This document shows positions 45,223-56,900 of a DNA stretch of 64,000 nucleotides, piece after piece. How positions within the stretch are numbered: the first letter of the stretch is position 1; every line of letters starts with the position of its first letter. The notes beneath the pieces are model-generated. The model had not been told where the DNA came from. It saw only the letters and a list, made by a program, of their open reading frames with translations, and made no database searches. Source of the DNA: Ceratodon purpureus (taxonomy: Eukaryota > Streptophyta > Bryopsida > Pseudoditrichales > Ditrichaceae); contig CM026426.1 in the NCBI GenBank assembly GCA_014871385.1, positions 75,926,934 through 75,990,933 of the forward strand. Reading direction: 5' to 3'. The translations under genes and the position numbers were made by a program.

Positions 45223-45622
45223 CATTAGGTGTAATTTGGGGTCTCCAAAAGGCCGTGTAAGCCTGCCCTTTCTAGGTGAACCCCCTGCTTTGGGCACCTC
45301 TGCCGCTGGCAGCGGATGCCAGAGTTGCTGCCCGCACAGGACTGCGTGGCGCACTCACAACAAAGGTCCTCGGAATATTAGTTGAGACATGAATGAAAGG
45401 CTTGGGGTTTGGTCCCAAATGGTCAGATTGTGTCAGCCCGGCACTGTAGCTTGTGCCCTCCACACGCCTCGTGGGGAGGTCATTGGTTCGAGCCCCCGTG
45501 GCGGTTGCTGGCACCACGGTGGCACAGGACGTGCCATGTCAAAAAGTACGCGGGCAGCGCCCGTTTTTTTCTCTCACGTGCCGCTTACACGGCCTTTTGG
45601 AGACCCCAAATTACACCTAATG
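45223..45622. mobile_element. fold-back element with B-box-like core, copy 2, 400 bp
   Basis: About 40 bases at each end are perfect inverted copies: CATTAGGTGTAATTTGGGG then TCTCCAAAAGGCCGTGTAAGC at the left, and the exact inverse at the right. The interior aligns with copy 1 through the B-box word and a GTGCCATGTCAAAAAG segment. It is inserted in the last exon of the CACTA transposase, about a dozen codons before a stop at about 45654. The near-identity of the ends suggests recent movement or hairpin-driven correction. Confidence 0.92.
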
Positions 45623-45656
45623 TGAAGAAGCCAAAGCATTTGGAGATGGGCTAGTT

Positions 45657-46269
45657 GGTTAGATCGTTTTCACACAATTCCCGGGGGAAAATTGACCGTC
45701 GCATGGGTTTAGCCGAAGGTGAACCACCGTTCACACTGCACGGATGGACATGCAGACGTGTTAAAGATTGGAGACAGTCTAAAAGTCAAGAAGTCAGAAC
45801 ATGAAATGGAGGATACGGTTTAAAGCATGGAGTAGTAGCGGAGTCTTATCGTATTCAGGAGTGTGGTTGCTCTCGCACACCGTTGGTGTAAGTTCCGCAC
45901 AGGGCGGGATTAATGTTTTTAATATTGGTTTTTGAATGACGTCTTTATATTACATGGAATGGTATACACAAAATAAGAATGATGAATTTATTCGACATGT
46001 CCACTTTCTTAATAGACTACACTATACAAACGAATGCAACGAAGGCTTCCCCTCAAGCTAAAATGTTCCTTTGGTTTTGAATCGTTCAGTTCATATAGAG
46101 TATACAATGAAATGGTCTCCCCTGACTTGATTAGGTTCCGCAGATCCAAGGCGTTTGACGCTCTGGGCCATCGCTGATGATGTAGTATTATAACGCGGAT
46201 GCCGTGTTTAACGCTTTGAATTAGCAAACCCCACTATTCTGCTGGGTTGTTGATGTGAAACCGAGGACA
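45657..46269. other. spacer, probably 3' part of the CACTA element
   Basis: No gene. A GGGCTAGTTGGTTAGA word at 45648 resembles a tRNA A box but no tRNA follows. Confidence 0.35.
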
Positions 46270-46618
46270 GGGTCTAATTTTCTTTACTGACTACTTGTTT
46301 GATGCCACCTGGTAGGATGCCGATGAAGTGCTGACTTATTATTGGAACTCGGTAATGTTCCACTATCGTCTCGAAAGTGGCCGAAAGCAACGGGGATACT
46401 TGCAATCGTTTCCGACCTTTCAGGAAATTTTCCGAAAGACACTGCCAGTGACTCAGAGAATTTGGCAGACGTGACGGCCACATCGTAATGTGGAAGAGGC
46501 AACGCTATGGCAAGTGGAGTGGAGGAGCGCTGTTTACTCAACCGACACTATGTGTGTCCACAAGCAGTGAGTTCCGTAAAAAAGTGCCACCTGCGAAAGA
46601 ATCAGACACACGGAAGGT
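46270..46618 (+). other. possible coding remnant with splice donor
   Basis: One plus-strand frame reads ESGRKQRGYLQSFPTFQ then FRKTLPVTQRIW, between stops, and a nearby frame (46488-46618) reaches a consensus GGAAG|GTAAGT donor. The basic/aromatic composition looks transposase-like, but I cannot place it in a family. Confidence 0.25.
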
Positions 46619-49505
46619 AAGTCTCATAAGTTCCGCCTGTTGTGAACCTCTTGATCCACGGCAGTTAAGCTCGGGTTCATGTCCCTGGTCAATCACTTTT
46701 CAGAGTTCTAAACATTTAGTTAAACAGTATGGCCAGCGATAGCAAGGATAGGCAGGAGGATTCCACCGATGACAAGTCAAAATCGAGTTCAGTAGCACAG
46801 GTGATATCTAAATCAACTCAAGCCGACGCACTGTAACGGTGTATGAGTCGTTTTCAGTATGCATCTACTGATTCGTTTTTGAATGATATGAGGAGGCGAT
46901 TCCTATTGCATTACACTCTACATTAATGTAAAGTATAGTTTATAAGATGGACGTGTCATAAATGTATTCGTTGTTGGACAGTCTCCGCTGAATAGCCGTT
47001 AATCGCAACAGTACTCTTTGTCATTGTGATTAGCAGCGCGCGAGTTGTTGTTCGGATCCAACAGTTCATTGCACTATTCAGTGCATTGAATGTTTACGAA
47101 GCAAGTGGGGAAGCCCTAGACCTCGATGCACGTGTCTGTTGAGGGTACAGCGTACAGTTGGCTTCGATTTTGCAGTGCGCCGGCAGCGACTTCGTTGCAA
47201 CTGCGGATGGAAGAACGCCAGGGTTCTTCCTAGTTGGATGTGCAGATGCAGGATTAGAAGAAACTGATAGTGTGGGCGCAGATGTTATGCCTGGGAATGT
47301 TGTGGGTTTTTCTTCTTGAGGACCCAACTGTAATTTTTCTTATGTCGGGTCATTAGGAAAGGGGGATTGCATTCGGGTGGTGCAACCGTACGTTGCGCAC
47401 AATTTGGACTCCATACCTTGGGGATGATATGTTGAAGGCCATAGGATATTGGATACTGATGATAATAGGGGTGACCAAACTGTCCATATGAAATCCCAAT
47501 TTATCTCAACTGAAGTAAAATTTATTCTGGGTTAAACGTATGTAACGGAGGGCACTTATATAGATGATTGTTCCCATTAAGATAGGGGAAAACACAGATA
47601 GTCTTTCCTTAAGGACGTGAATCTGTGATATGTCTGTAAATTAACGTCTGTACAGGTTGGATTCGAGCACGAGTTGTAAGCCACAGGACCTGGAGATGCG
47701 ACAGTGAAGCAGCGAAGACACTTGGGACAACACTGCTGACGTTCTTTAACACTGAGGTACGGAATTCATTAATTAATTTAACCACGAATTCTGTGGTGAC
47801 ATAGTATGTGTCTAGTACTTAAAACCATACAATACATCCATGATAGCTTGTCGAAGAGACGTACAATTTTACAGAATCTAAAGTACATTGTTGAAGTAAT
47901 ATGTTCTCAATTTCAAACTTCAAATAATGAATTCAAAGAACCCCCCCCCCTCACTTTTAAAATATAAATTCACATTTGAATCATTTAGGTAAGATCATAA
48001 ATTTGTATATTTTTCTACTGTCTTTGTCACTGTCCTACCGTACTATTCTACAGCAATACATTTATCGATACGTGTTATATGGTACAGATACCGAATGTCA
48101 GATGTTAAATAAGACTGTTTGTCAGTAACTGTGCATATTAGAGCATTTATGAAGATTTATTTTATCCAGAGCCATGTCCTTAATTCTGTGTAATGAACGC
48201 AGTTACCCAGAAAGGGATACATGGACCAGTACTTTTAGAATGTATGACCTGACATTATTATCATGGGGCATATTATTGATATTAATGGGGATGCTCCTTA
48301 CTATGTAGACCAATGGAGCGCAGCAACTCGTGAATGAGTCACTGAGTCCCACACTGTTAACTTATTTCCCAACTTTACCGACTTCACGAATGTGCAGAGA
48401 TAAGTTATTATGACCCTGGTTTTGGTTTCTCTAAAAAATAGGTAATTGAATTTTTTTGGTTATATGGCACAGACTTGGATTCGTATTATTGGTTGATTTG
48501 CTTAATGAATCAAGCTGCATTAAAAGTATTTAAAAAGAAAATATAAAACAAAAAGTAAACATCCGTAGGTCGCATGATTAGACATCATTATCATAGACTG
48601 TAATTTCTTCATTGAGTCTTACATACGTGAATGGGTGGGGGGGGGGGAGGGGGGTATGGGTGGTGGTGCGTGGGATGGATGGTGTCAAATCTAATTGTTG
48701 AAAAAAACAGTTCACATGGTGAAGTTTGATATGACAAGTTGTCGCTTTCCATGCGTGACGTTTTAGTAACTGTGGTTTTAAGGAGTGTCAGTGTGCGTGC
48801 CATTGAATGATCCCAGCTCTGCACACGTCTAGCAGAAAGAACGAATCGGCGGTAGCCCACAACTGATCTGACAGCACCGATTTGAGCTCAGGGGTAATGG
48901 GAACATCCTGCCATCAACGACGTGGCATCCAACTACTGGAAGAAACCTGAACGATGAAGCAACAAAATGTCGATTGTCACGGTGGTGGGCGGGCAATGAT
49001 AACCCAGGTGACAGCCCCGATCAGCAATGATGCCTTGTCAAATCTATGTCCCTATGTTTTCCAGTGTTGGTAGGTACCATAGGACAGAACAAGGGGGTAC
49101 TAGATGGGGTTTAGGGAGGCTAAGGGCAGCCGGGTGGAAAGGAATGTGGGAGGACATAAGAGGGAGGCGCAAAAGGGTCACTTTGCATTTTCCAGAGCTC
49201 GTCTTTGAGAGCAGCTGAACGCATCGCTGGGTTGGGAGGACAAGTTTACCGAGTGCACACACCGGGTTGTTGAGGAGCGCATCACTCTGTCTTTGCTGAC
49301 GAGTATGCTCGCTTCTATCATTTCTGGTAGCGTTTTCCCTTATGCACTTGAATGATCTTCACATCTGAGCGATGTGAGTACGCTAACCGCGGATAGAGTG
49401 TTGATTTGGTGAATCCTCCAGCGTTGTGGTGTTCTGTGAAGCTTACAACTTGCTTGCGCATTGTGTTGATAGGTGCGGCATATTCTGTGTCAGACGCACA
49501 CGACG
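46619..49505. other. AT-rich spacer with homopolymer tracts
   Basis: No gene supported. It contains a C10 run at 47941-47950 and a G-rich tract at 48634-48655 (12-13 consecutive G followed by GGGGGG), a potential quadruplex. Confidence 0.4.
48634..48672 (+). repeat. G-rich tract, possible G-quadruplex
   Basis: GGGTGGGGGGGGGGGGAG followed by GGGGGGTATGGGTGGTGG. Enough G runs for a quadruplex, and a likely assembly weak point. Confidence 0.8.
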
Positions 49506-51661
49506 ATGGTGAACACGCGGGCGAAGAGACATAGGGAGGTGGCGGTGCCGAGCACCAATGAGACCGCAAAGGAGGACATGAGCAAGGGCTCGCTATGGTG
49601 GTTTCGGGTGATAATGGGGTTGAACGCCATTGGGTTCATCCCCGGAACCACTCTTAGGGAGGAGCACGTATCCCAAGAGGAGTATGTCGAGTTTTGGGGC
49701 GCGAAGAAATCCAACAACGGAGCGAAATACAAGGACAAGGTGTCGACGAAGATGGTGAGGCGCATAAGATTTCTATACCAACGCGTCTTCGAGCGGCCAA
49801 TCGGCTCAGTGGATGCCTTGCTTTACCACTTCGGGAGGGGTTTGCTGGCAGAGCGCAAGGGGATTCCGGTTAATTGGGCAGGGTACGCAAGGAAAATGAC
49901 GCACATGGGTACTAGAGATGTCGCATACCTAGGTGGAAACGTTGTTTCGCCATGTGCGTTGTCCTGGGGTGGCGCGGCGTTTGTCTTTGAGACAATGGAA
50001 GAGCGCAAACAGAGGACGGACCCGTCGAGGTGGCCGAGGAACGAAGTGAACGGGGATAGTGGCGACGACGAGGAAGGAAGCGCTGAAGACTGGCCTATCA
50101 ACGTAATTCACGGACGAGATGCGAAATCATGTAGAGGGAAAGAAGCTGAGGTGAAGACGGCGCCAATCAGTTCGTGCGTAGGTGGAGTGTTGTCAACCGC
50201 GCAGCCCACCCCAACAGGTGAGTAAAATCGTTGCACCGCGGTCAGTGCTTGTAGATTTTTAAATTTTTCATTGTACAGGTGTCCAATGGTCTAGGGAGAT
50301 TGTGTTGTCGTTGTCGTGAATTGGTTGCGATGTATACTGAGAAGGTAACGTTCGTGACATGTACAGAGCATCATGCACCCGCGAAGTTTTGCGATTCAGT
50401 AGATGTATGTACTCAAACCGATGGCTCCGGCGACAATGTGTTCAATGTCCCCGCCGAGCAGTTACCATCGTGCACGAAGAGGAACCCACTGATCAGAGGG
50501 GCGGGCGGAGACATACTATGCATTCCAGGAACATCATCTGCCGGATGCAAGAACTTGGTTCCCGGTAAGTGTTTCGCGTTATAGGAAGTTTTGAGAGTCG
50601 CATTTGTTTGAAAACACACGGCTGGTTGATGCCGTGACACTGAAGCTGTTTTTTTAATTTCATATTACATCATATTCGCATGAGACATGTAGATCTAATA
50701 GTAAAAGTGGTAAAGAATTGGACTAACCTTTTGATTCTACGCTTGGGGTGAAGTGGGCCAGTTACAATCGGCCGGAGAGGCACGGTCCGGGTCGGCACCT
50801 TAGGTCAAGGTGGAGGAGGTTTTCAGCGTACAAGTGAAGGTGGAGGTCAACATTGAAGGTAACACCGAACCTGTAGTAGTAAGATTGTAGGCGTGTGCAA
50901 CGTAGTTGGCGGCATTTAGTCAACCCAGGAAACACTGAAATACCAAAACCGACTATCTCTGGTATTTGGGATGTAGCAAAGTCGCTTCCTTTGTTCCATG
51001 GCTTGTTTACAAATATACGGGTCATATGTACTCTAACATTGATTGAATGTGTAGCAGGCCCCCGGGCGGCAGCGATACCCAATATGGTTTTGTTGAAGAG
51101 CTGCAGACTATCGGTGATGCGTTTCATTGTTAGGGCGAAGGATGTACTTCTTTCGCAGAACGTGGCCATCGAAGAAAAGGAGGAGCTTCTTGAGAAAGCT
51201 ATGCAAAACTTACGAGTGAGGGAGATGAGGCAGGAGCGAAAGAAATGGGCGTACATGTCAGAGCTGGAGGTGACGAAGAAGTTGATGACTCCACACCGAC
51301 GCGCAGACCTTTTGGCGGACGACCAGTGTAGAGAGAATGAGGCGCACATGCAGCTTGTTGTGGCAAATGCTCGGCTGCGTTGACGTTCTTGCAGGGTTGC
51401 CAAGTGGCTGTGGAAGAAGCGAAGGCTATCCAGCGGCCCCTGAAAAGGATTTGCACATTGTGGGAGGACAACTTCGACAGGACAGTTTCTGACCTCATGC
51501 GTGAGATGGGGAGAGGAGATGTATCCAGCAAGACTGCATTCGTTAACGTAGGCCTCGTGTGCCACTGTGACGACGAAGAGTGCGAGTTTAAGATATTGAG
51601 TCAGGTCATTTTGGGAGAGCTTAAGATGAATCCGCAGATTGTGCAGGCAGTAGCGAAATAA
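49506..51661 (+). CDS. coiled-coil family gene, copy 3, best preserved
   Basis: Block 1 (49506-50217, ATG; donor GTGAGT) starts MVNTRAKRHREV (basic). It then has a globular region with SLWWFRVIMGLNAIGF, YVEFWGAKK, KMVRRIRFLYQR, LYHFGRGLL and VNWAGYA, ending in a Ser/Asp/Glu linker; this lines up with 21719-21997 of copy 2. Block 2 (50279-50564, donor GTAAGT) is Cys-rich (LCCRCREL, VTCTEHH). Block 3 (about 51060-51383) is a Glu/Lys coiled coil, and block 4 (51380-51661) ends with HCDDEECEF. Blocks 1-2 and 3-4 do not join in phase in my reading, so boundaries or the gene are damaged. The globular region is reminiscent of the 'putative plant transposon protein' domain; low certainty. An antisense frame at 51808-50762 is its shadow. 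Confidence 0.5.
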
Positions 51662-54356
51662 GTGTAGGTGTCCCCGCTTAGGCTTTTTACGTAGCGATGG
51701 GACTATAATAGAAGTCGTGTAAATAGATACTATGTCCTTTCTGTTTCTTTTGTGTAGATTACCGTTAGCATAGAATATGTTTCCATTGTCTGAATTGCAA
51801 CTTGGCATTTAGATTGACTCTATTACTGGAGCAAAATTTTTTAATACACACTTGTGAAAAAAAAGACACCTGTAAATGCTGATGACGTTGAGTTCAGAAT
51901 CTTCAAAAGGTGAATGTATATGTTTGTATTTAATCAGAGTAGTATAGGACTCTAAAAATTGAGGATGCTAGCTCAGACAAAAACATGAATGGTTAAAGAA
52001 AGGGTGAGTGTCCTAGTGATATTGTCATTGTCCCCCATGGTTTATGTGTGTACGATGTAAGATTTTCGAAATGGGAGTACCGTTCTAAAACGAATTTTGT
52101 TTATGAAGATGTAACATTTCGTAATTTCATGGGAACGAACAGGTTTTCCTTGTAGGATGGATAAGATGTAGCCAACAAGGTTACACTGAATGGATGAAAT
52201 AGGGACTCTATTCTGACGGGATAAACTCCATCTCACCTGAGAGGCACGTACCTGAAAAAATTATATTCGAAAGCCTCATTGAGATAAAAACTTTGGTGGG
52301 TCCACACCTCGCAGACATATTGCCACAGTCAATGTCAAAACTTTAAGTAAAAACGAGAATGTATTTAGTGAATGGGTACCGCACAGCACCTCAGAATGTG
52401 AATTCAGTTGGGGGTGGGCCACGATATGCAGCTAGAGTACAAAAAACGGAGGTCTCAAGAATAGGGAGATAACGGTATTGGGCGATAATTCGGAGGGACT
52501 GAAGTATCGAAAAATTATTTCACCTAGCCTGGAAAATCCTGGAGAGGACCGTCCCCTCTCGCTGGAAAAATCCGCAAACCCCTGTAGTGGCAGAAAATCA
52601 GAATACAAACATACGAAAACATATATATATCTCAGTGATGCATGAACCAATTAAATGAACGTGACGAACATCTTGAAATTAGGGACGACCCCCATTGAGC
52701 TTCCTTAGGATTAAACTGTTCTATAATAAAACTAAGGATAAACTGACCAAAAATTAACCTAATATAAAGGTTATAACATAAGAGACGCATCATACCTTAA
52801 CCTCCTCTGGTTAAGTTAGTAAATTTAACAGCATAAAAATGTAATATTAATATAACAGACACTCAATTCATAAATTGTAGGTTTAGGGTAACTTACAAAT
52901 TATGCCGGTCTTTCGAATTGCTTGTAAGAGTTACAAATATGCGTTGAAATTGCAATAATCTACGCCACCCACAAATAAAAATAGAAAAGGAGAAATCATA
53001 TGGAATGCAACCTCGTGAGTACATAAACAATTGCTTAAATTTTAATTGCGGTAGATCCAATTCCTTCTGAGGTTATGCTTTGGCACCGATATACATAAAT
53101 CAATGACTAACTACTACTGACAAACGTTGACGCAGACCCAATCTATGCGCATAGTGAAGGAGAAACGGGAAATTTGTGGACTGGAAGGCGCTTGCTAAGT
53201 ACAAGCTTGCACCGAACGATTGGTGAGTTCTTTATACTTGAAATTGCTCAATTCATTCCAGTTTTTAAAATCCTCTACATGACGAATCCGCGTGCAGACA
53301 ACATTACACACAAGTTGACAATTGAATCAATGTAGCTTTAGGGTTTTGAATTGTGGGTTTACGCATCGAATATGGCCATCAGATCGGTAATGATCTGGTA
53401 AGTCGCAGAGCATGGCTAGTATCGAACAAGAGATACATGTTCGTTTGCGTGAGACATGCGTTTCTAAATACGCTTTAGTAGTCCAGTGTCACCTGTGGTA
53501 GAGTACAGTGTAGATGAGCTGTGTAATAACTTTGTTTGGAAAATTATTGTGCAAGTCCACAATGAATCCTACTTTTCCGATGCGTGGTACTAGTCATAAT
53601 AATCATTCCATGCCCTGCAAACATAATATGAAAACCATAACAGTGGCAAACAGTGCTGAGAGCGTCTGCCAGTGTAGACATCAACAACATACAATTCATT
53701 ATTAGGCTTTTGAAATTTTAATTAAAACAGTAATTTTCCTCTATTAAATCACACATGATAGAACCCTAATGCGCTGAACATGCAAATACACTGAACTCCT
53801 TGTCTCAATAATAAAATCCTACTGTTAAATAAGTAGGAGAACTCTTGTTATATTTTCGATGTTCATTCTTTTACGCTCATATGGATACTGCACTTCGTAT
53901 TTGCAGAAAGGGGTTTACGTCTGAGAATTAATCCAATCGATCCTGCAATGTAAAATAGCAAAAGTGTTGCTTCAATCTCAGGTAATGTAACCCCTCTTCT
54001 TGTTCGCAATGGTTTATCGAGTATGATAAGTTCCATGCATTTCATTACAATTGCTCCTGCCTTTTCTAGTGTCGTTGTGGTTTTTGATTATGACCATCAC
54101 ATTTACCGGGAATGTGTAAAGTAATTATCGGGTTATTTCCTTGGGTTGCGTTTTCATTGTCTGTTAAGGTCAAAACTAAAATAAATTCTGCATGCTACAG
54201 TGAACTAGTAAACATTACCACTTCGTGAATGCTCACAAATACAAGAGATATATGTCATGTGATTAACATCATATCATGAAGATTTTTTTAAGCTTTGACA
54301 TACTCGGGATTTGGTTAAGATTTAATTTCACTTTCTCATCTTGTACTGCAGATCGA
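51662..54356. other. spacer without recognised genes
   Basis: AT-rich; only short frames, no inverted ends or repeats detected. Confidence 0.4.
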
Positions 54357-56900
54357 TGGATACAGGACCTAGACTCCCTCTCACTCATCCTGTCCGGGTG
54401 AGGGCTCTTGAACTTAAACTGTGGGCAAGAGAGATGTCCTACGCAATTACAGAGCAAATACGTACATCACAAAACGCCCTCAAGATTTCTTGCCCATGTA
54501 AATTGTGTGATAGAGGATACAGGCAAGAAAAATACGTTGAGACAGTGCTGAAGCACTAAGACCCAAGGAAAATGTTTGGGCGCGACCCCAAAAACTATGG
54601 ATCTACAAAGGTACACATCCATGAATCCGATTTGTCCATTCTGATATTACGGGTCTAATTTATTGTAAAAACTTACAGTGTTCTTCTTAAAAGATAAGTT
54701 TGCCCTCTGTTCTAAGTATATTCCTCTTGGTAATGTCAGTACACTTTGTTTATCGATTATAAACAAACATGCACTAAGATATTCAAACTCTTTTACTGAA
54801 TAATAGATTATGTGTGTCTTTGTTAGTTACTGCAGTTACAAGAGTACATTGTTCTATGTTTGAGTATGCGGTCTCTTGCGAATTACTACGTGTGGGATAT
54901 CCATGTTCACAGAAAATGCTCAGCGGCATAGATTCTTGAATGTGATGCTTTCAGTGTATTACATTAAAAAACAATGTGTTAATAATTTCCAACTTGAATG
55001 CGACCTCGGTTGATATTGGCAGGGATTCCCATCCGATGAATCAGATGACGAATGGGATTCTAACACCCTTCAAGCATACGGGCGTCTGGCGATGACATCG
55101 TCCACTGATTTAATGCGGCACATGCAGAGGACGAATGCGTATTTGAAGAATGCGTGGCGAATGCTTTAGATACTTACGACGACCTCAATGCTGAGTGGTA
55201 TCACGTTGAGGAAACCGTACAAAAAGAAGACGGAGAAGATGATGTTGACGTCAATGGAAGGACATTTAGGAACGACCTCAGTCATCCGCAGCCTATACCG
55301 GCAGAGAATGATCATCACGCTGGATTAGGTGATGCTCAGCTTAACAGTGATTATGATGAAATGGATACCTCCCGCTCAACAAGAGAAAATGGTGGTGGCA
55401 ACCAGAGTCCGCGTACTGCACAAGATGCAACTACTGACTTTGGTGGACAAGCCGGATCTCAGCATACAAGTGACGGTGAAACAGATGACGATGCTTCAGA
55501 GGAAGCGGAAGACTACATGGAAGCTGACGAACCTACATGGCACAGGAATCCGGAGAATCTAGTCTCACCTGAGGAAGCCTTGATGAGAGACGCTGCCCGA
55601 ACTCCCCTTTATCCTAATGCCAAAGTCTCTTCCTTGAGTGCCGTGATTCTGTTATTAAATTCTCTGCAGATGCATGGGGCATCTTCAATGCTGATAAATG
55701 AAATATTCACTCTGCTTTCAAAGGTTATACTTCCAGAGGTGAATAATCTATCCACGTCGGAATATGAGGCCTCCAGAACGCTGAAAAAGCTTGGACTCAA
55801 CTATGAAATAATTGACGTTTGCCCCAACCAATGTCTACTGTTTAGGGGAGACGAATATGCAGATATGGAAAACTGCCCGAAGTGCGGGGCTGCAAGGCGG
55901 AGGAGATGCGGGGAGACGAATATGCAGATATGGAAAACTGCCCGAAGTGCGGGGCTGCAAGGCGGAGGAGATGCGGCAAGAGCATGATTCCTCGCAGAGT
56001 ACTGCAGTATTTTCCTTTGATTCCCCGGCTTATCCGTTTGTACAAGAATCCAATACTTGCTCAGGCCATGACATACGCTGCAACTCACAAGAGCCTCGAC
56101 AACAAAATGAGAAGTGTTGCACATTCCGAGGTGTGGAGATTTAAAGACACAGAGTACCCTTGGTTTGCAGAAGATCCCAGGAACTTGAGATTAGCATTGG
56201 CAACAGATGGCATCAATCCTTTTTCTGAAAAGAGAAGCACTTATTCAATATGGCCGGTACTTCTTTTAAACTTTAATGTACTTGCACCGTGGTTGACATT
56301 AAAACGCTTCTTTGTCATGTTGACACTCATTATTCCAGGTAAAAAATCCGTAGCTAGTGAATACTTTGACATGTATTTAGAACCATTGCTAGAAGAAATA
56401 AGATTGCTTTGGGAGTAGGAGTCTTGATCAGAGATGCTTCTAGAGATTTTGCTAACTCATTCCACTACCTCCAAGCAGTTCTCATGTTTACAATTCACGA
56501 TTACCCTGCATATGGTATTGTCTCGGGTCTTGTCACAAAAGGTTGTGTATGTTGTGGACCCAATAACTTCTGTAGAAGGTCAAAGTTCTTAGGTAAGAAT
56601 GTTTGGGACAATCAGCATAGAATGTATCTACCTATGTCCCATTATCTGAGAGAAAATGAGAATCAATTTAGAGGCCAGAAAGAGCATAGAGTTGCTCCAC
56701 CACCTATGATTGGAGAACAGACAAAAATGTGCGGTATGTAACGAGAGCGCTGGCTACGTGAAGGGAGGGTGCGTGGCGCGGAGAATGATCCCGTGCGAAG
56801 GCACGGGGTGAAGTGGCTCAGTGCCCTATTCACTCTCCCGTACTGGGAGGTGAGATATTGTCCACCTTCTTATGGTTCAGAGTGCAGATTCTACATTTGT
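54357..56900 (+). pseudogene. CACTA transposase gene, copy 2, diverged and truncated
   Basis: Exon 1 (54357 to about 54610, ATG after a TACTGCAG acceptor) has the CPCKLC finger and a TAA after KH. Exon 2 starts after TTGGCAG near 55020: acidic linker with a frameshift near 55100, then NAKVSSLSAVILLLNSL, EIIDVCPNQCLLFRG and CPKCGAARRRR. A 65-bp tandem duplication at 55845 shifts the frame. From 55910 it resumes with LATDGINPFSEKR, YSIWPV, LTLIIPGKKS, shifts again near 56410, and reads IHDYPAYGI, VTKGCVCCGP and a final LFTLPYWE near 56850. The second half (ID.MH.EKN, DUF4218, DUF4216) is missing. It belongs to a different subfamily from copy 1 by its many substitutions. Confidence 0.85.
55845..55974 (+). 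repeat. 65-bp tandem duplication in the transposase zinc motif
   Basis: GGGGAGACGAATATGC begins at 55845 and 55910; the two copies look identical. 65 is not a multiple of three, so the reading frame is lost. Confidence 0.93.

Larger units (their letters stand above)
40630..45656 (+). pseudogene. CACTA transposase gene (Tnp2 type), copy 1, nearly full length but broken
   Basis: Exon 1 (40630-40866, ATG) carries the N-terminal CPCQVC...H finger of Transpos_assoc and ends at a GTAAGC donor. Exon 2 (41447-42730) is in phase: an acidic linker, then the Tnp2 core with IDVCPNNCVLFRG, CPSCG, LATDGMNPFSEKR, YSTWPV, LIPSPRSP and HDFPAYGM. A TAG at 41777 and two or three frameshifts at 42.73-42.87 kb break it. 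The next exon (about 43212-44057) has RHSIDVMHVEKN, GLKSHDHHI and the DUF4218 block FPPSFFDIMPHLLLHLVEE...AERYLFVFK, with one TGA near 43593. 44248-44773 is the DUF4216 block (GIIRKIIQVDYYVLKVIVFRGSW). The last exon from 44903 joins in phase and runs into the fold-back insertion at 45223. Encodes the DDE-type enzyme that cuts and joins CACTA ends. The product must be inactive. Confidence 0.9.

Noticed and set aside
45640-45720. tRNA gene suggested by GGGCTAGTTGGTTAGA
   Set aside because: A-box resemblance only; no B box at tRNA spacing and no cloverleaf.
50762-51808. 348-codon minus-strand open frame
   Set aside because: Antisense to the copy 3 coiled-coil exons; no homologue among the other frames, low-complexity composition and no plausible splice context. 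Treated as a shadow.
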